From Saururus chinensis (taxonomy: Eukaryota > Streptophyta > Magnoliopsida > Piperales > Saururaceae): DNA of 64,000 nt. The notes beneath the pieces were generated by a model. That model was not told where the DNA came from. It saw only the letters and a list, made by a program, of their open reading frames with translations, and did not search any database. The translations under genes were made by a program, and so were the position numbers. Shown here piece after piece: positions 1-13,010 of this stretch. The DNA is taken from NCBI GenBank assembly GCA_035235625.1, contig CP141140.1, positions 372,001 to 436,000 on the forward strand, given 5' to 3'. Every line of letters starts with the position of its first letter. Position 1 is the stretch's first letter.

Positions 1-1096
1 ATCGGTTGAACTGGAAAACTGTCGATCCGACAATGTTGCCGTTTGAACGCCCAGAAGGGCCTTTCGAACGCCAACAAGGCAGAACTAACCATCTTCTTCC
101 TTTCGCAAATTCAAATTGAAACACCATTGATAACACTTCAAATCAACATCTAACACCCTAATCATCATCAAAAGTCCTTCATGACTTCCAGAATGTTAAA
201 CCATATCATAATAATACAAAACCCTAAGAAATCGGGATTAAATATTTCTATTTTCTAATCATGCTATTAACACACCAAATCAAGTAACTCCATTCGAAAT
301 AAGCCAAAAATCAAGAGTTTTACCATGGATAAACTGAAATTTCAAAGGTCCATTACCTTATCACTTAATTAAGCTCGGATTTGAGGGTCACTCTTCTTGA
401 AAACCTTACAAAAACATAGAGTTTGGATTAAACTCCATTAAAAATTGATTTACTAAAGAAATCCCTAATTAAAACTTAGATTTAGGGCTTGCTGAACATA
501 AAAATCGAATTTTCTAAGCTAGGGTTTGTAGAAAAATACAAATCAGTAGTTTTTGATGTCCAAAAACGACTTGAAACAAAAGGAAAATGGTAAATTTAGA
601 AGAGATTAAGAAGAAAGCTAGGGTTCAGTGCTTAATTAGAGTAGGCTTACCTTAAACACCTTCTAATCCGGGCCTAATTGGGGATTAGGCCTGACCTCTC
701 CTCCTTAGCCTATTCCCAAAAATAGAAATGGCTCAGGTTTGGCCTTTTATAGTAAGGGTTGGGGTATATATGGGTAAGTTATGGGGTGTAAATAGGAAAA
801 GTAGGCTAAAAATGGGTATTTTACACATTTAAGCACTAATTAAGCCTAAGAAAATTCTAAAATTTTTTGTATGGGCTTAAGTAGATATCTGGGTTCATTT
901 GGTCCAAAAACCCAAATTTCAACGGTGGGGGTCTTACCAAAACCCTAATTATTGAAAAAATAGTAAAAATTCAGAAAAATCATCATAAACACTATTTATT
1001 TATGAAACCACCGAATAAATCAGAAAACACGTTAATCTTACGATAATCGACAATTAAAGAAAACCAAAAAACGGTTTAGAGATTAGGGTCCTTACA
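1..1096 (-). mobile_element. Right-hand part of a long LTR (family 1, copy A), cut by window start
   Basis: This segment is colinear with the right ends of the copies at 13255-16682 and 53314-56759. The shared landmarks are the CTTCTTCCTTTCGCAAAT block, the GGGATTAGGCC block and the final GGGTCCTTACA at 1086-1096. It contains no coding sequence. The TATA-like CTATAAAAGG on the minus strand (about 745-754) is kept in all three copies, so the minus strand is the likely transcribed direction. Its right flank is a GA-rich array, so no target-site duplication can be judged. Confidence 0.8.
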
Positions 1097-1545
1097 GAGA
1101 GCGAGGGGGAGAGGAGAGGGAGAGAGAGAGGAGAGGAGAGGGAGAGAGAGGGAGGAGAGGAGAGGAGAGGGAGAGGAAGAGAAGAGAGAGGGAGGAGAGG
1201 AGAGGAGAGGGAGAGGAAGAGAAGAGAGAGGGAGGGAGGAGAGGAGAGGGAGAGAGAAAGGAGAGGAGAGGGAGAGAGAGAGGGAGGAGAGGAGAGGAGA
1301 GGAGAGGGAGAGAGAAAGGAGAGGAGAGGGAGAGAGAGAGGGAGGAGAGGGAGAGAGGAGAGAGAGAGGGGAGGGAGAGGAGAGGAGAGATAGAGAGGAG
1401 AGATAGAGAAGAGAGAGAGAGGGAGGAGAGGAGCGGTAGAGAGGAGAGATAGAGAAGAGAGAGAGAAGCAGTAGAGGAGGGAGAGAGAGGAGAGAGAAGC
1501 GGTAGAGGAGAGGTAGAGAGGAGAGATAGAGAGAGAGTGGAGAGT
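1097..1545. repeat. GA-rich purine microsatellite array
   Basis: About 450 bp are made almost only of GAGAGG, GGAGAG and GGGAGA units on the plus strand, starting directly at the LTR end. Single-base interruptions are frequent, so this is an old, slipped array. It does not code for a recognisable protein. Confidence 0.9.
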
Positions 1546-1713
1546 GAGGAGATTGATATTAATTATTTTTTAATTTTTTTATATATTTTTATATTTTAAA
1601 AATAAAAAATAAAATAAATACTATTAGCGAAGTATGGAAATATACATCGCTAATAGGTGTATTATTAGTAACATATATTTATATACGTCGCTAATAGTAT
1701 ACCTATTAGCGAC

Positions 1714-1714
<1 letters not shown>

Positions 1715-1798
<84 letters not shown>
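1715..1798. repeat. (TA)n microsatellite
   Basis: About 42 uninterrupted TA units lie between two GCGACGTAT-type half palindromes of the CACTA-like block. Such a palindrome core expands easily by slippage. Confidence 0.95.
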
Positions 1799-1802
<4 letters not shown>

Positions 1803-2222
1803 GCTAATATTATTATTATTATTTTAAAATTAATTTTTAAAAATAAAATTTATAAAAATTTGAAATTAGAGGAGTGTGTTAGTGGAGAGTAGAGGTAGAG
1901 GGGAGGGATAGAGAGAGCGCGAGAGGAGAGGGAGAGAGGAGAGGGATATTGATTATTTTTTATATATTATTATATTTTAAAAATAAAAAAATATCATTTA
2001 CGACGTATAGAAATATACATTGATAATAATATATGTATTAGCGATGTATATTTTTATACGTCGCTAATGGTATATGTATTAGCAATGTACATTTATATAC
2101 ATCGCTAACGGTATTTATTTTATTAGCGACATATATTTCTATACATCGCTAACGGTATTTATTTTATTTTTTAATTTTAAAATTAATTTTTAAAAATAAA
2201 AAATTATAAAAAAATAAAATTA

Positions 2223-2592
2223 AAGGAGAGAGAGGAAAGGAGAGAGAGAGAAAGAGGAGAGGTAGAGATAGAGAGAGAGGAGAGATAGAGAAAGGGAGAG
2301 ATAGGAGGGAGAGAGGAGAGGGAGAGGGAGGAGAGATAGGAGGGAGAGAGGAGATAGAGAGGAAATAAATTTTATTTTTTTAGTTTTTATTTAAAAATTA
2401 ATCAAAAAATAAATGAAAAATGTATGAGAGGGAGGGAGAGGGGAGGGATAGAGGTAGAGAGAGAGAGAGGAGAGAGAGGAGAGAGGAGGGAGGGAGGAGA
2501 GATAGAGTGAGGAAGGGGAGAGAGAGGGAGAGGGAGGAGAGAGAGAGAGCAAAGAGAGAGAAAAGGAGAGAGAGGGTGAGGAGAGAGAAGAT
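2223..2592. repeat. GA-rich purine arrays, second cluster
   Basis: Two GAGAGA/GGAGAG arrays (2223-2360 and 2420-2592) are separated by an AT-rich spacer. An 82-codon reading frame over them encodes only E/R/G repeats and is a by-product of the repeat. Confidence 0.9.
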
Positions 2593-3719
2593 GATTTTAT
2601 TTTTTTTAAAATTTATTTATGAAATACAAGGCTTATTTGTGACCTATAATAACAAATGTTGCAAATAGGAAAAATATTTGTGATGTTGAATCTATGCATC
2701 ACAAATAATGTACCTTGTTGCAACGTTTATACGTAGACGTCGCAACAAGGTATATTTTATCGACATTTAAGGGTGCGTCGCTAAAATTTTTACCTGCGCG
2801 AATTGCACGAGGTTTATTAATTCACCTGCATGGTATTCATCCCAACCTCCCCCTAATTTTCTCTAGAATCCCCTACATCTGGCCAACTCCGCCTCCTCCC
2901 CACTGCCACCACCATCCTAGCTTATCCACCGCCTAGCCCCCCTTGCGCCGGCTCCACCTCTCCCTCCCCCTCCCTGGTTCCCTCTTTGATTTGCAATCCC
3001 CTCAGAGCTGCCTCAGACTCCGCCCCACCGCTGCCATCAGGCTCATCTATTGCCAAACCCCCCCCCCTGCGAATTTGCCTCCCCTCTACTTCCCAGTCCC
3101 CTCTTTTCTATGTAGTCCCCCAAAGCCGCGGCCACAGTCATGGCTCGTCCACCGTTTGATCCCCCCTTGTGCCGAATTTGCCTCCTCCCTCCCCCTCCCA
3201 GTCCCTTCTTTTCTCTCGTAATCTCCCAACCTCCGACTTCCCTCTCCACCCCTCTCTGTCCCCAGTTACCCCCGTCAATATCCCCTGTCGGTGCCCATAT
3301 GCCGACAGCTTATTCTTTTTTTATATAATTTTAAAGTCATTAACAATGCTTCTGAAAAGTGTCACTAAAGACTTTATGTATTTTTTTTATTTTTTTTCTT
3401 ATTAGCGACGCATATTTATGTGTCGCTAATAGAAAAATAATTTTTTTATTTTTTTAATTAGTGACATTTTTTTATTTTATTCAAAATTTTATTTTAAAAT
3501 TTTTTTATTATTAGTGACGCTTAATCGTAAGCGTTGCTAATGTTAAGACTATTAGCGACGTTTAATCATAAGTGTCGCTAATATTAAGACTATTAGCGAC
3601 GACATTTTTTGCGATGCATTTTGTGACATTTTTAAACGTCGCTAATACCCATTAGTGACGTTTATGACATTATTAGCGATGCTTACATGTGTTGCTAATA
3701 CTCTAATTTGTTGTAGCAT

Positions 3720-4085
3720 GTGGGTAGTAGTGGTGACAAAGGTGACAACAACGATGATGGTGGCAGAATTATAGTAATAGTTGGTAGTGGCAAAACTGTG
3801 GTGGTGGTGGCAATGGTAACGGCGGTAATAGTGGTTGCAGTAATAGTAATAGCAGCAATGTTAATGGTGATAGAGGCAAAAATATTAATGGTAATGGTGA
3901 TGATGGTAGTAGTAGAGGCAGTGACAATAGTGATAGTGGTGGAGGTTTTGGTGATAGTAGTAACAATAATGATAATGAAGGAGACAACAACAATAGTGAG
4001 AGTGATAATAATAGCAGTGATAATAGTGATGATAATCATAGCAACAATAATAATAACGTAGTGGTAACAGTAATAGTGGCATCAA
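3720..4085. repeat. Degenerate trinucleotide repeat (GTG/GAT/AAT)
   Basis: This stretch consists of imperfect GGTGGT, AATAGTGAT and GATAAT triplets. It is open in several frames on both strands, giving V/I/M-rich or T/I-rich products, which is typical of triplet repeats without stop codons rather than of genes. Confidence 0.85.
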
Positions 4086-4640
4086 AATTAATTAATATTT
4101 TCTCCAATAATTTATGAATTGAAAGATAAAAAATTAAATTCACTTTTCTACCCTTTATTAAAAAAATTACTTTAGTTTCTCTTTCTTTTATGCTATGAAA
4201 ACCGTAAATTTTTTTTCATTTCCCCACTTTTCACTGATCAAAACAGAGCATAATGGATCAGTGAAAACAGAGCATAATGGCGCGTAGGAGCCTAAGGATT
4301 ACATTTCCCTCACAAGAGATTTGTGTTGGGGGCAGCGGTAAGTTCTTGAGGATTCTCTTCTTCTTTGAGAAATTTTTTGTTATACGTCGCACATTTTGTA
4401 TATCGTGTATTTTACTGTTTACAAAACGACTCATAAGTATTTATAACTATTTTCTGCCTAATGCCTCCTAACTATGCTGATGAGTCGTGTGTGGAATAGT
4501 AAAATATGTATATTAAATAATAAAATACATGGCCAATAGGGTATACGACGCACACCAAATAATTTCTCCTTCCGAAAAACAAAAAAAGGGCAACCACCCT
4601 CCACCATATATTCTTGTTACTTGAATAAATTCAGAGTATA
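4086..4640. other. Gene-free spacer downstream of SAM synthetase
   Basis: No coding exon was seen. A short tandem duplication of the unit AAAACAGAGCATAATGG lies at about 4240-4280. The block around 4385-4550 has GTCGCACA and GACGCACAC in opposite orientation and could be a small foldback relic, but no target duplication was found. Confidence 0.5.
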
Positions 4641-4946
4641 ACTGTCTAACAGAGCAGAAAACGACGCGCAGAGAAACTATCGACTGAGACTGAGAGTGTG
4701 TCTACAAACGCATATTGACAGAAGCAAGCGGGCAGTACATACTGCATGTACTGTATGTAGTAAGGGAAAGATGACGCCCAGTGTATAGTAAGAAGAGCAA
4801 GTGCACGCAAGCCGGTGCCTGCGGCTCCCATCAGTAACAGTAACGATTCGTAATAGCTACATAACTACGAGATGATTGCTCGATGGTTTATAATACGAAG
4901 GTGGTGGTGATGAAGAAAAATCAATGCGTTGCAGCCGTCAAGCTTA

Positions 4947-6131
4947 TTAGGTGGAGGTGGGCTTGTCCCACTTGAGGGGCTTGACGGCTTCCCAGGTGAA
5001 GTCCTGGTCGTCCCTCCCAAAGTGGCCGTAGGCGGCCGTCTTCAAGTACCTTCCGTTGCCGCCCCTCTTGAGGTCCAGGTTGATGGTGATCATCCCGGGG
5101 CGGAAGTCGAAGTTCTCCTTGACGATCTTGAGGATCTCCTTGTCCGGGATCTTTCCAGTCCCATAGGTATCCACAAACACAGAGAGAGGCTCCGGGACTC
5201 CAATGGCGTACGAGACCTGCACAATGCATCGGCGAGCAAGGCCGTTGGCCACGATGCTCTTGGCCGCCTGCCTGACAATGTAGGCACCACTGCGGTCCAC
5301 CTTGGTCGGGTCCTTGCCGGAGAAGGCACCACCCCCGTGGGCACCCCACCCACCATACGTGTCAATGATGATCTTGCGGCCTGTAAGCCCGGCATCACCA
5401 TGAGGACCACCGATGACAAAGCGGCCGGAGGGGTTTAGGTGGAAGATGGTCTTCTCGTCGAGGTACTTGTCAGGGATCACGGGCTTGATGACGTGCTCCT
5501 TGAGGTCGGTGGCGATCTCATCGTTGGTGACGGTCTCGTCGTGCTGGGTGGAGATGAGGACGGTGTGGACGCGGATGGGGACCATGGCCCCCTTGTCATT
5601 GTTGTACTCGACGGTGACCTGGGTCTTGCCGTCGGGGCGGAGCCAGGGGCAGGTTCCATTCTTGCGGACCTCGGTAAGGCGGGCACCCAGCTTGGTGGCA
5701 AGGACGTGGCTAAGAGGCATCAGCTCCGGGGTCTCGTCGGTGGCGTAACCAAACATGTGGCCCTGGTCACCGGCACCAATCTCCTCGGGGCGCTTGGTGA
5801 AGTGGCCATGGACGCCTTGGGCGATATCCGGGCTCTGCTGCTCGATGTTGACGAGCACCTTGCAGCGGTCAGCGTCGAGGCCGACGTCGTCGGAGACGAA
5901 GCCGATGGAGCGGCAGGTGTTGCGGACAATCTTCTCGTAGTCGACGTTGGCCTTGGTGGTGATCTCCCCAAAGACCATGACCATGTTGGTCTTAGTGCAC
6001 GTCTCGCAGGCCACCTTGCTGTCCGGGTCCTGCTCCAGGCACGCGTCCAGAATCGCGTCCGATATCTGGTCGCAGAGTTTGTCCGGGTGACCCTCGTTCA
6101 CAGACTCCGACGTGAACAGGAACGTCTCCAT
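4947..6131 (-). CDS. SAMS: S-adenosylmethionine synthetase (methionine adenosyltransferase)
   Basis: The enzyme makes S-adenosylmethionine from methionine and ATP, releasing phosphate and diphosphate. It is a cytosolic multimer that supplies methyl groups as well as ethylene and polyamine synthesis. The 394-residue frame is uninterrupted and has the full family length. Visible landmarks are the N-terminal [18 protein letters not shown] with the GHPDK motif at residues 14-18, the first signature GAGDQG at 119-124 in the ATP/methionine site, and the second signature GGGAFSGKD (glycine-rich, phosphate-binding) at 266-274. The C-terminus KWDKPTST is plant-like. The start is the first ATG, in an A-rich context, and matches the family start. 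There is a single coding exon, as is usual for plant members. The coding part is much richer in GC than its surroundings, as expected for a highly expressed gene. A long antisense reading frame here is only codon-bias mirror. Intact and probably functional. Confidence 0.98.
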   Translation of the reverse strand: METFLFTSESVNEGHPDKLCDQISDAILDACLEQDPDSKVACETCTKTNMVMVFGEITTKANVDYEKIVRNTCRSIGFVSDDVGLDADRCKVLVNIEQQSPDIAQGVHGHFTKRPEEIGAGDQGHMFGYATDETPELMPLSHVLATKLGARLTEVRKNGTCPWLRPDGKTQVTVEYNNDKGAMVPIRVHTVLISTQHDETVTNDEIATDLKEHVIKPVIPDKYLDEKTIFHLNPSGRFVIGGPHGDAGLTGRKIIIDTYGGWGAHGGGAFSGKDPTKVDRSGAYIVRQAAKSIVANGLARRCIVQVSYAIGVPEPLSVFVDTYGTGKIPDKEILKIVKENFDFRPGMITINLDLKRGGNGRYLKTAAYGHFGRDDQDFTWEAVKPLKWDKPTST

Positions 6132-6212
6132 TTTTTTTCTCTTTCTTCCGTTTTTTTTTTTGCTCCTTTTTTATTCGATATATAATATTCCCTCCTTTCT
6201 TTCGAGCTGCCC

Positions 6213-6910
6213 CTGCCAATTTAATGATGGAAAACGACAATTACTTAACTGTTGCATTTAAGCCAGTATTAGTGTCTCAAATCTCATGATTATCACAATT
6301 ACGGTCATTGCTTACTTTCTACAAAATGAAAGCATGTTGAATCTGAAAAGCAAGTTATTTTTTTTTCATCATGAAGTAGGATCTTAAAAGTATAAAGAAC
6401 AAGAAATTATACCCAACGCAGTAAGGCCGAGGATGGTGGACTGATTCTTTCTCAAGTAAATACACAAAAGCAACAAAAAAAAAAGGTTTTGCAATGAGGA
6501 AAGGTTTTAACAAGTAAGTTATCTTTTCCTTAAAAAAAAGGAATGAAAGAAACGAAAAACAAAGTCATAATGTTATGAGCTAAATTCATTAAATTATTAT
6601 TGAAGCCAAAAAGAAACAGAGACTTATGCTACTGTCGCATCAGAATTCCTATCATATCACAAAAAATCACTTCAAAGTCATAAAACTTCCTGCCTACAAA
6701 TGATTTTGACAGAATGAAAATAACGACGGCAAAAATTAATCCAAGAAGTTAGGAAGTAACTATGAGCGAGATATACAAGTTCCGTATGAGTCACCCCTGT
6801 ATACTCAAAGTCAACGCTTACGGTAGGAAAGAAAATTATTGAATTTACGGTTCAAATGGAATTGAATGAAATGCAGATTTGAAAAGAGAAAGCAGAAGAA
6901 GGTTACTCAC
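6213..6910 (-). other. Probable 5'-UTR intron of SAM synthetase
   Basis: On the minus strand a strong donor CAGGAG|GTGAGTAACC stands at 6910 and an acceptor ATTGGCAG at 6213, leaving about 80 untranslated bases before the ATG at 6131. The 698-bp interval is AT-rich and non-coding. A leader intron just before the ATG is common in plant SAM synthetase genes and often raises expression. The borders are read from consensus only, with no transcript evidence. Confidence 0.65.
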
Positions 6911-7017
6911 CTCCTGGAGGTTTTAAGGCCTTTGCTTTGTGGGAACTGCAGTATCTTCTTCCTATTCTCCCTCGTCTGCGGTCGTCTGCGGTTCAACACT
7001 TTAAACAGAGATGGGTG

Positions 7018-7026
7018 TATTTATAG
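7018..7026 (-). promoter_or_regulatory. TATA box of SAM synthetase
   Basis: The minus-strand sequence CTATAAATACACC lies about 110 bp upstream of the inferred leader-intron donor at 6910. That places transcription start near 6985-6995 and gives an untranslated first exon of about 80 bp. Confidence 0.7.
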
Positions 7027-7099
7027 TGCGCGAGCCTTGCCGTTTGACGTTCCCCACTCTCCGTTTTCATTGCATCGGTGGTGTATTGATGTGGCGGAA

Positions 7100-8600
7100 G
7101 TTGGTGTATGACAGCGACTCGAATTGATCCCCTTCACCCCCAATCTTACAAACCCAACCCAACGATCTACCAACCCCTTGTGGCACGATAAAATATCTAG
7201 TAAAACTATGCATATATTTATTAATATTTTAATATACAAATTAAAATTTATATATTTTTATTTATTTATTTTTAAATATGTATATATTATTTAAATATAT
7301 TAAATATTAAAAAATATATATTTACCACTTAAAACGGTTCTATTGAATAATTTTTCCGTCCTCTATCACCCCATTGACAGTTGCAGGCCATGGAGTCATC
7401 ACACTTCCAGTTCTCCCCCTGCGCAATTATCAATTACCCCTTTAGAAGCTTTACTATTGAGAAGTGTTTTATATGTTTTCTTATTTTAAGAAATATATAA
7501 AAATTATGTATCTAGAAAACACTAATATATATATATTTAAATTTTAAATACCAACAATTCCCATACATATTTGAGGCTTTAGTAACAGATTTGGTTTCTG
7601 TGGTAAATCGACTTGTGAAAATAGAGAGATTTTTATCATTTTCTTGGGAGCAAAAGTAAGTTGTCCACTCAATATTGTTCCAACAAAACTCTAATAGAAG
7701 CTGGAACCTAATGATCACTTTCATTTGTCAGCATAGTCAGTAGGCTACATAGTTTACCCAAAAAAAATTACGATGAGTAATATAAAATTAGAATGGTTGT
7801 GCTAAGAGATCCAGTAAAATAAAGGTTTTAAAAAAATAAAAAAAGAAAGAAATAGATGATGGGTTTGTTGGGGGTTTAATAGGCGCTGATATCAGGAGAG
7901 GCATTTGGCCTGTAAGCGCCACTGCTCAAAGCCAACGTTTGTTGATCGTGTCACTAAGGTAGGGTTGGCATCATCTTTCCGAAAAGATTCGTTTTTTAGG
8001 CAAAAAAAAAAAAGTTGCGGCAGGTAAGGTTGGTGGCACATGTCTTTTGGGGCTACATTTAATTATTATTATTTATTTCCAACTGTGAACTGAAACGGCA
8101 GTCCACCAATACGAGGCACACAACTGGAGTCTAAATGATAAAATAAAAGAGGACTTGTCTGAATCCAATAGACAAGTCCCGAGTGTTGTTTAAACTTTGA
8201 AAAACGGGCAGAGAAAGAGATATGTATAGGGAAATAGGATATAGTCCATATTATATTATCTAGACTGACCAATCGGTCATCAGCGAAAGTCCGCGCCAGT
8301 GGCGTGAATCATCATAGTGCACGGTCAGGCAGACGCACGTTTCACGTGGGAGTAGCAAGACGTACGCCTCCATCACTCTCTGTTACTCCATTGGCAATTA
8401 TTTTGTCGGGGCTAATTTTTCATTACTAGTCGAGCTAGATGGAGCTCTATGGACATGCTCACTACGTATCATAATTTTAGAAGCGTTTTTTATATTTCGT
8501 TTTTACCCTTTTATAATAAGCTAAGCGTAAGAAACGTTGGGAAACATATATTATTAAAAATAAAAATATTATAAAAAATTATTTATAATTATTACAATTT
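7100..8600. other. Gene-free AT-rich region upstream of SAM synthetase
   Basis: Both strands were read and no exon, TIR or LTR boundary was found. The region holds several poly-A/T runs. Some of it is presumably distal promoter. Confidence 0.5.
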
Positions 8601-11600
8601 AAATTTTTAAAGCCTTTTTTAAAAAATATAAATTAGTTACAAATTTTTTTTCTTAATATAAAATAAAATATTTAATTAAATATTTAAGTTATGATAAATA
8701 AGTTTACAAATACGAATATCAAATCATATGATATGGTTACATATCTTTAAAATTTATAAAAAATAGTCTATCTATTTATAAATTTATTATTAATTTAAAA
8801 ATAAATAAATGAGTCGACTCTCATACCAAATATACAATCACTTACTAGAATTACAAAAATAAGAAACTACCTTCCACGCTTGTCAGTCTTAGTCTAACTA
8901 ATCATCGTCTGAAGAACCTGCAACTAACCAAATCAAACAAACAACAACAAAACCTCTCTAGCTTGAGGAGAAGAGTTTCCAAAAGAACAAAAAATTTTAT
9001 TAATATTTTTTGGATTGGGTCAATATCACCCAATGTTATTACCTACATATTCATCAGACAACATCTCCAACGTTAGTCTAATAGGATCGGATCGAAAAAT
9101 AGTTTTACCTAAAAACTACAGTATCTCAAGAAGCATATTATTAAACATGCAATCTTTAAGTATTTTCAATCAACTTATATTTTATGCAAGTCCTTTAATT
9201 ATTTCACTTATGCTAATTAACAATCAATAGCAAATAATATCATTAATTATTTCACAACCTTTGTTTAATAATTAATAACTATGTCTAATCCCTTAAATAG
9301 ACAGACATATCATATGTTAACTAGAATAACACATAATACTATCTTTCCTTGTTGTTTTGACCCAACTCTAGGTTTAACATAATATAACTCATGATAAAGG
9401 TCAATACAGTACAATCGCAGTGTAAGAAAATATGAACATAATATAAATATATATTCACCCAAAGATAACTTCACTCTTAAAGAAATCCCCAAATACCTAA
9501 CTCCAATATTGGAGTAAATTACTTAAACATTAGTTAGACCTAAATCCCTAGGCCTCTCAATAGCCAAGCCATAAATTTAAGAAGTAGATCTCAACTGGAC
9601 ACAGATTAGTTTTATGATGCTCTTGTAATTCCGTTTTTCATATACACTATATAGTCCTATGAATGTTGTTAAATTTTAATTATTTACTCGCAAGCACATG
9701 AATCAAATGTAGAAAATAGCTAAACGAGGTCGATCCACAAAGACTTAAAATTGAAAAAGTAAATTTAATATAATTTAAGTAAACCCTAATCAAGTTAATA
9801 AATATAAAGAGAATAACTTGAATAACATAACTAACAAAAACAAATAAGAATTTAAAGGCAATCAAACTATCTATATCAAAATTTTAAGTTTAAATCTAAG
9901 ATTAAAAAAGCAATGCAAAATAACTAAAATATCAAATAAACAAAACACTAGGGCATATGAATCTACATTTATTAAATCATCGAAACTTATAAGTATGATA
10001 ATTAATTATTTTTTTCATATTCATCTCGTAATAATCTAGAATTCAATCTTCATTATTATGAAAAATATCATTATCTCTCATGTATAATAAAAAAATACAT
10101 TGTTCCTCCTCACTTCAATGGATTAAACTCAAGTCATTAATTGTATCCACAGTTTACAAACCACAACTAATACCCGATTTTAATATTAAATAAGATAAAT
10201 CCAAGTAAGAAACTAATGAGAACCAACTTAAATCATGAGAGAAGCATGAATAAACTCATATCCAAATCAATCTCATCAACTGAAGAGGTAGAAACAATTA
10301 ACATTAAATTCACCATTAATAAAAATTAATTAAGTCTCATAATCATGAAATTCTACGATTTAATAAAGCTTCATCAAAGCCCTAGCAAAGAGTTTTAGCC
10401 ACTTATTAACCTTAGAAATAAAAATTCTACTAAAAGAATTGAAAGGAGATTTACAAGAGGTAAAAAAGGGAGGAAATTCAAAAATCATTGTTTGCTACAA
10501 TACCGATGAACAATAAACACGGGTTACAGTACCTACTACAATACCCCCGCGGCCTAAATTTTTTTTCTTTTGCTTGTTGCTTGACTCCTTCGATTTGGAC
10601 TTTGATTCTATGACTTTGAAAGTCTCTTTTGAACTATTTTGGAGGATGGGAGTTGTTGATTTCTTCTCTGGTTCGTTCCTCTCCTCTCTTTTTTAATCTA
10701 AAATTTCTATTCTCTTTTTATAAACTCTAGAGTGCCCTTTTTTTCCTTCTTTAAACCATGAATTCCATCTCTAAATAAGTTATTTCTATCTATTCTCTCT
10801 TCCTTTTTCTTCTTCTTCATTGCTTATCAATTCTTTCCTTCTATAATTCTTCTTTCCTTTCTTTAAATTCTTTAATTTGTATTTTTTCTTCTCTGCTCAA
10901 AATCTACTCTGAGCTGCTCTTCTTCCTATCATTTCTCTATCATTGGCTATTCTCTTCTTGCTGCTATGTGAGTGGATTCTCCTTTCTATTTTTCTTTCAT
11001 TGGCTGCTTCTTTCTTATTTCCTTATATTGCTCTATTTCTTGCATAGTTTCTGCTCATATGAACTAAACTTATGGATGTGGCTGCTCTTCTTATAGGCTA
11101 TTCTTTGGTCTTTAATTTGGAATTCAGCTCCCTTCACACTATTGGCTACCCTCTTCTCTTTCTCTTCCATAAATTGGCTAGCTTTCGTCATTTATTTTGG
11201 TCGGTCATCCTCCATAAGGAAGACCTCTCTCATGCACCATCACCCGAAGCCAACTTTTATTCTTTTTTTAACAACTTTTCCATTTGAAACCCAAGAAACT
11301 GATCTTTTGGCTCCCATGAGACTTGAGTATCTTCTACATTTTTTTATGCCTCGAATACTTGTCACACTCTACACAATATAATAAGCCATATCTTAGACAT
11401 GTAAACAATATCATTTAATCACACGCCTAAACTAACAACATAAGCCAGATTAGTAAATAAATGAATAAAACCTATATTTTCTAACCTAATACTAACAAAC
11501 CCTAATTTGCCCATCATTAACCTAATCTTACACTAGAAAATATGGAAAAACAACGTATGAATTAGACAGTGAAGACCTGTAGAAAACTCGTTGTAAAGAC

Positions 11601-13010
11601 TTTGTTGGCCAATACCCAAACTATCGTGGCAGTGAAGAAAGAACACAATCTCCACCCTCCCAACTATGAAAGAAATGTCTTCAATGACATAAAAATGTAA
11701 CTCATAGAAGCCTAAGGTCTTTATGACCAATGACTCCCCAAAATATTTAAAACTTAGACTCAATTATTTTTATTTAATTAAGTATGCGTCTAACCAATTG
11801 AGTTCTCTTCATATTGCGAATCCGCCTAATAAATAGCACATCCAATGAGCTATGACTCAAAAATCAACTCAAACCCCAATAGTCCCCATGAGACTAGGGT
11901 AAACTCCATAACTACCCTCAGTTCATTAACCGAGGTAAGCTTCTATATAAGAGCCTTGTTCACTCCATGAACTGGTCCCAAACCCATTGAAGGTATTTTA
12001 ATATTTATCTTGATTAGGTGTTCTCTCCCCAATACAAAGCCAACCAATTTCTTTTGATTAATCTTTATTAATCTCAAGTTACCATTATATACTAATGCAA
12101 CAATAATAAAAAACATACATCAAAGTAATCAACATAAATAACATGAAGTCACAGAAGTCTATTAATAATAAATGGAGGCCTATTGCATTCATTTTCAGGG
12201 CTATGGCTAGACAAATTCCAGCTCTGGAATATAAATAGCTCATACATATCATGATAGTTATGTATATACAACCCTAACGATTCGATGTAATGTGTTGTAT
12301 ACACATTACGCTGCCTTAAACACTGAGAATGAGGGTTTTTCCCTTTGTTTCCCATGACACTATGACCAGTAAAGATATTTATGTCACCTACTAGTCACAT
12401 CCTTTCTATTTAAAATTATCATATTATTATAGATTACCCTAACTCTCCTTAGGCTAGGGTATTTGTTTAAGTAAAAATAAGATAGATTGTCCCTAAGGGC
12501 ATTAGGGTAATTCTACTACCTAAGGGGTATGGTACTCTCCCTTGGGTCATTTTGGTCATCTCACTATCATTCCATTGATTTCAAGTCATTCACCTTTTTA
12601 AAGGCTCTACTCTCAAATTGACTCGCGCTTCCATTCACACTAACGTAGGTGATCCGTAATAGGGGTATTTATATCATTTTATTTAGAGCTTTTATGAACT
12701 ATAATAAGTTCCTAACTAAGATCAAGTGTACTCCTTAATGTCATGGACCCAGGGTAATTTTCCTAGCATTTAACGGGGTCGTGAACCCCTTGAACCGACC
12801 TTGTTTTGCTTAATAGTTCACCATTAACCCTAGGAAAAAATAGTCAATTGTCCACTTATTGAGATTTTTAATCACCATGTGAATTGATCTATATTTAGGC
12901 TACATATACACCTATCAATGAGATTTTTCTTAATTTTTTAGAATAGGAGCCCCTAAATCAGGTAATCGAATATTATTCTACGATTCAACTATAAGGGGTA
13001 AAATTTAAGC
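8600..13010 (+). mobile_element. Old LTR (family 2, copy D1), interrupted
   Basis: Two blocks, 8600-9663 and 11569-13010, are colinear with the solo LTR at 28355-32051. Shared landmarks include CAAATACGAATATCAAATCAT, the GACAACATCTCCAA block, the CCAATACCCAAAC..ATCGTGGC block and GTGAACCCCTTGAACCGACC. They are separated by a distinct 1.9-kb insertion. Both outer ends are decayed and no target duplication can be read. There is no coding capacity. Confidence 0.75.
9664..11568. mobile_element. LTR-like insertion inside copy D1 (probable solo LTR, family 5)
   Basis: The block starts TGTTGTTAAATTTT and ends TTAGACA. It is flanked by ATGAA on the left and GTGAA on the right, a 4/5 match to a 5-bp target duplication. 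Removing it restores colinearity of D1 with the copy at 28355-32051 (..TAGTCCTA..GAAGACCTG..). The start contains the phrase GAGGTCGATCCACA, which I have seen in plant LTRs. No reading frame of note. Confidence 0.7.

Larger units (their letters stand above)
1546..3716. mobile_element. CACTA-like (En/Spm) non-autonomous remnant
   Basis: Both sides of this AT-rich block carry many copies of a subterminal motif, ATTAGCGACG and its complement CGTCGCTAAT, often as back-to-back palindromes (1622-1715, 1998-2160, 3400-3690). The right tip at about 3703-3716 reads, on the minus strand, CTACAACAAATTAG, which resembles the CACTACAACAAA terminus of plant CACTA transposons with a damaged tip. No left tip and no 3-bp duplication were found. 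The interior 2800-3320 is C/T-rich and non-coding. The class call rests on motif style only. Confidence 0.5.

Noticed and set aside
3695..4061. 113- and 114-codon frames on both strands
   Set aside because: They come from a stop-free triplet repeat.
4929..6185. Long plus-strand open frames (169 and 248 codons) opposite the SAM synthetase gene
   Set aside because: They are antisense mirrors of a GC-biased coding exon; the minus-strand frame is the conserved enzyme.
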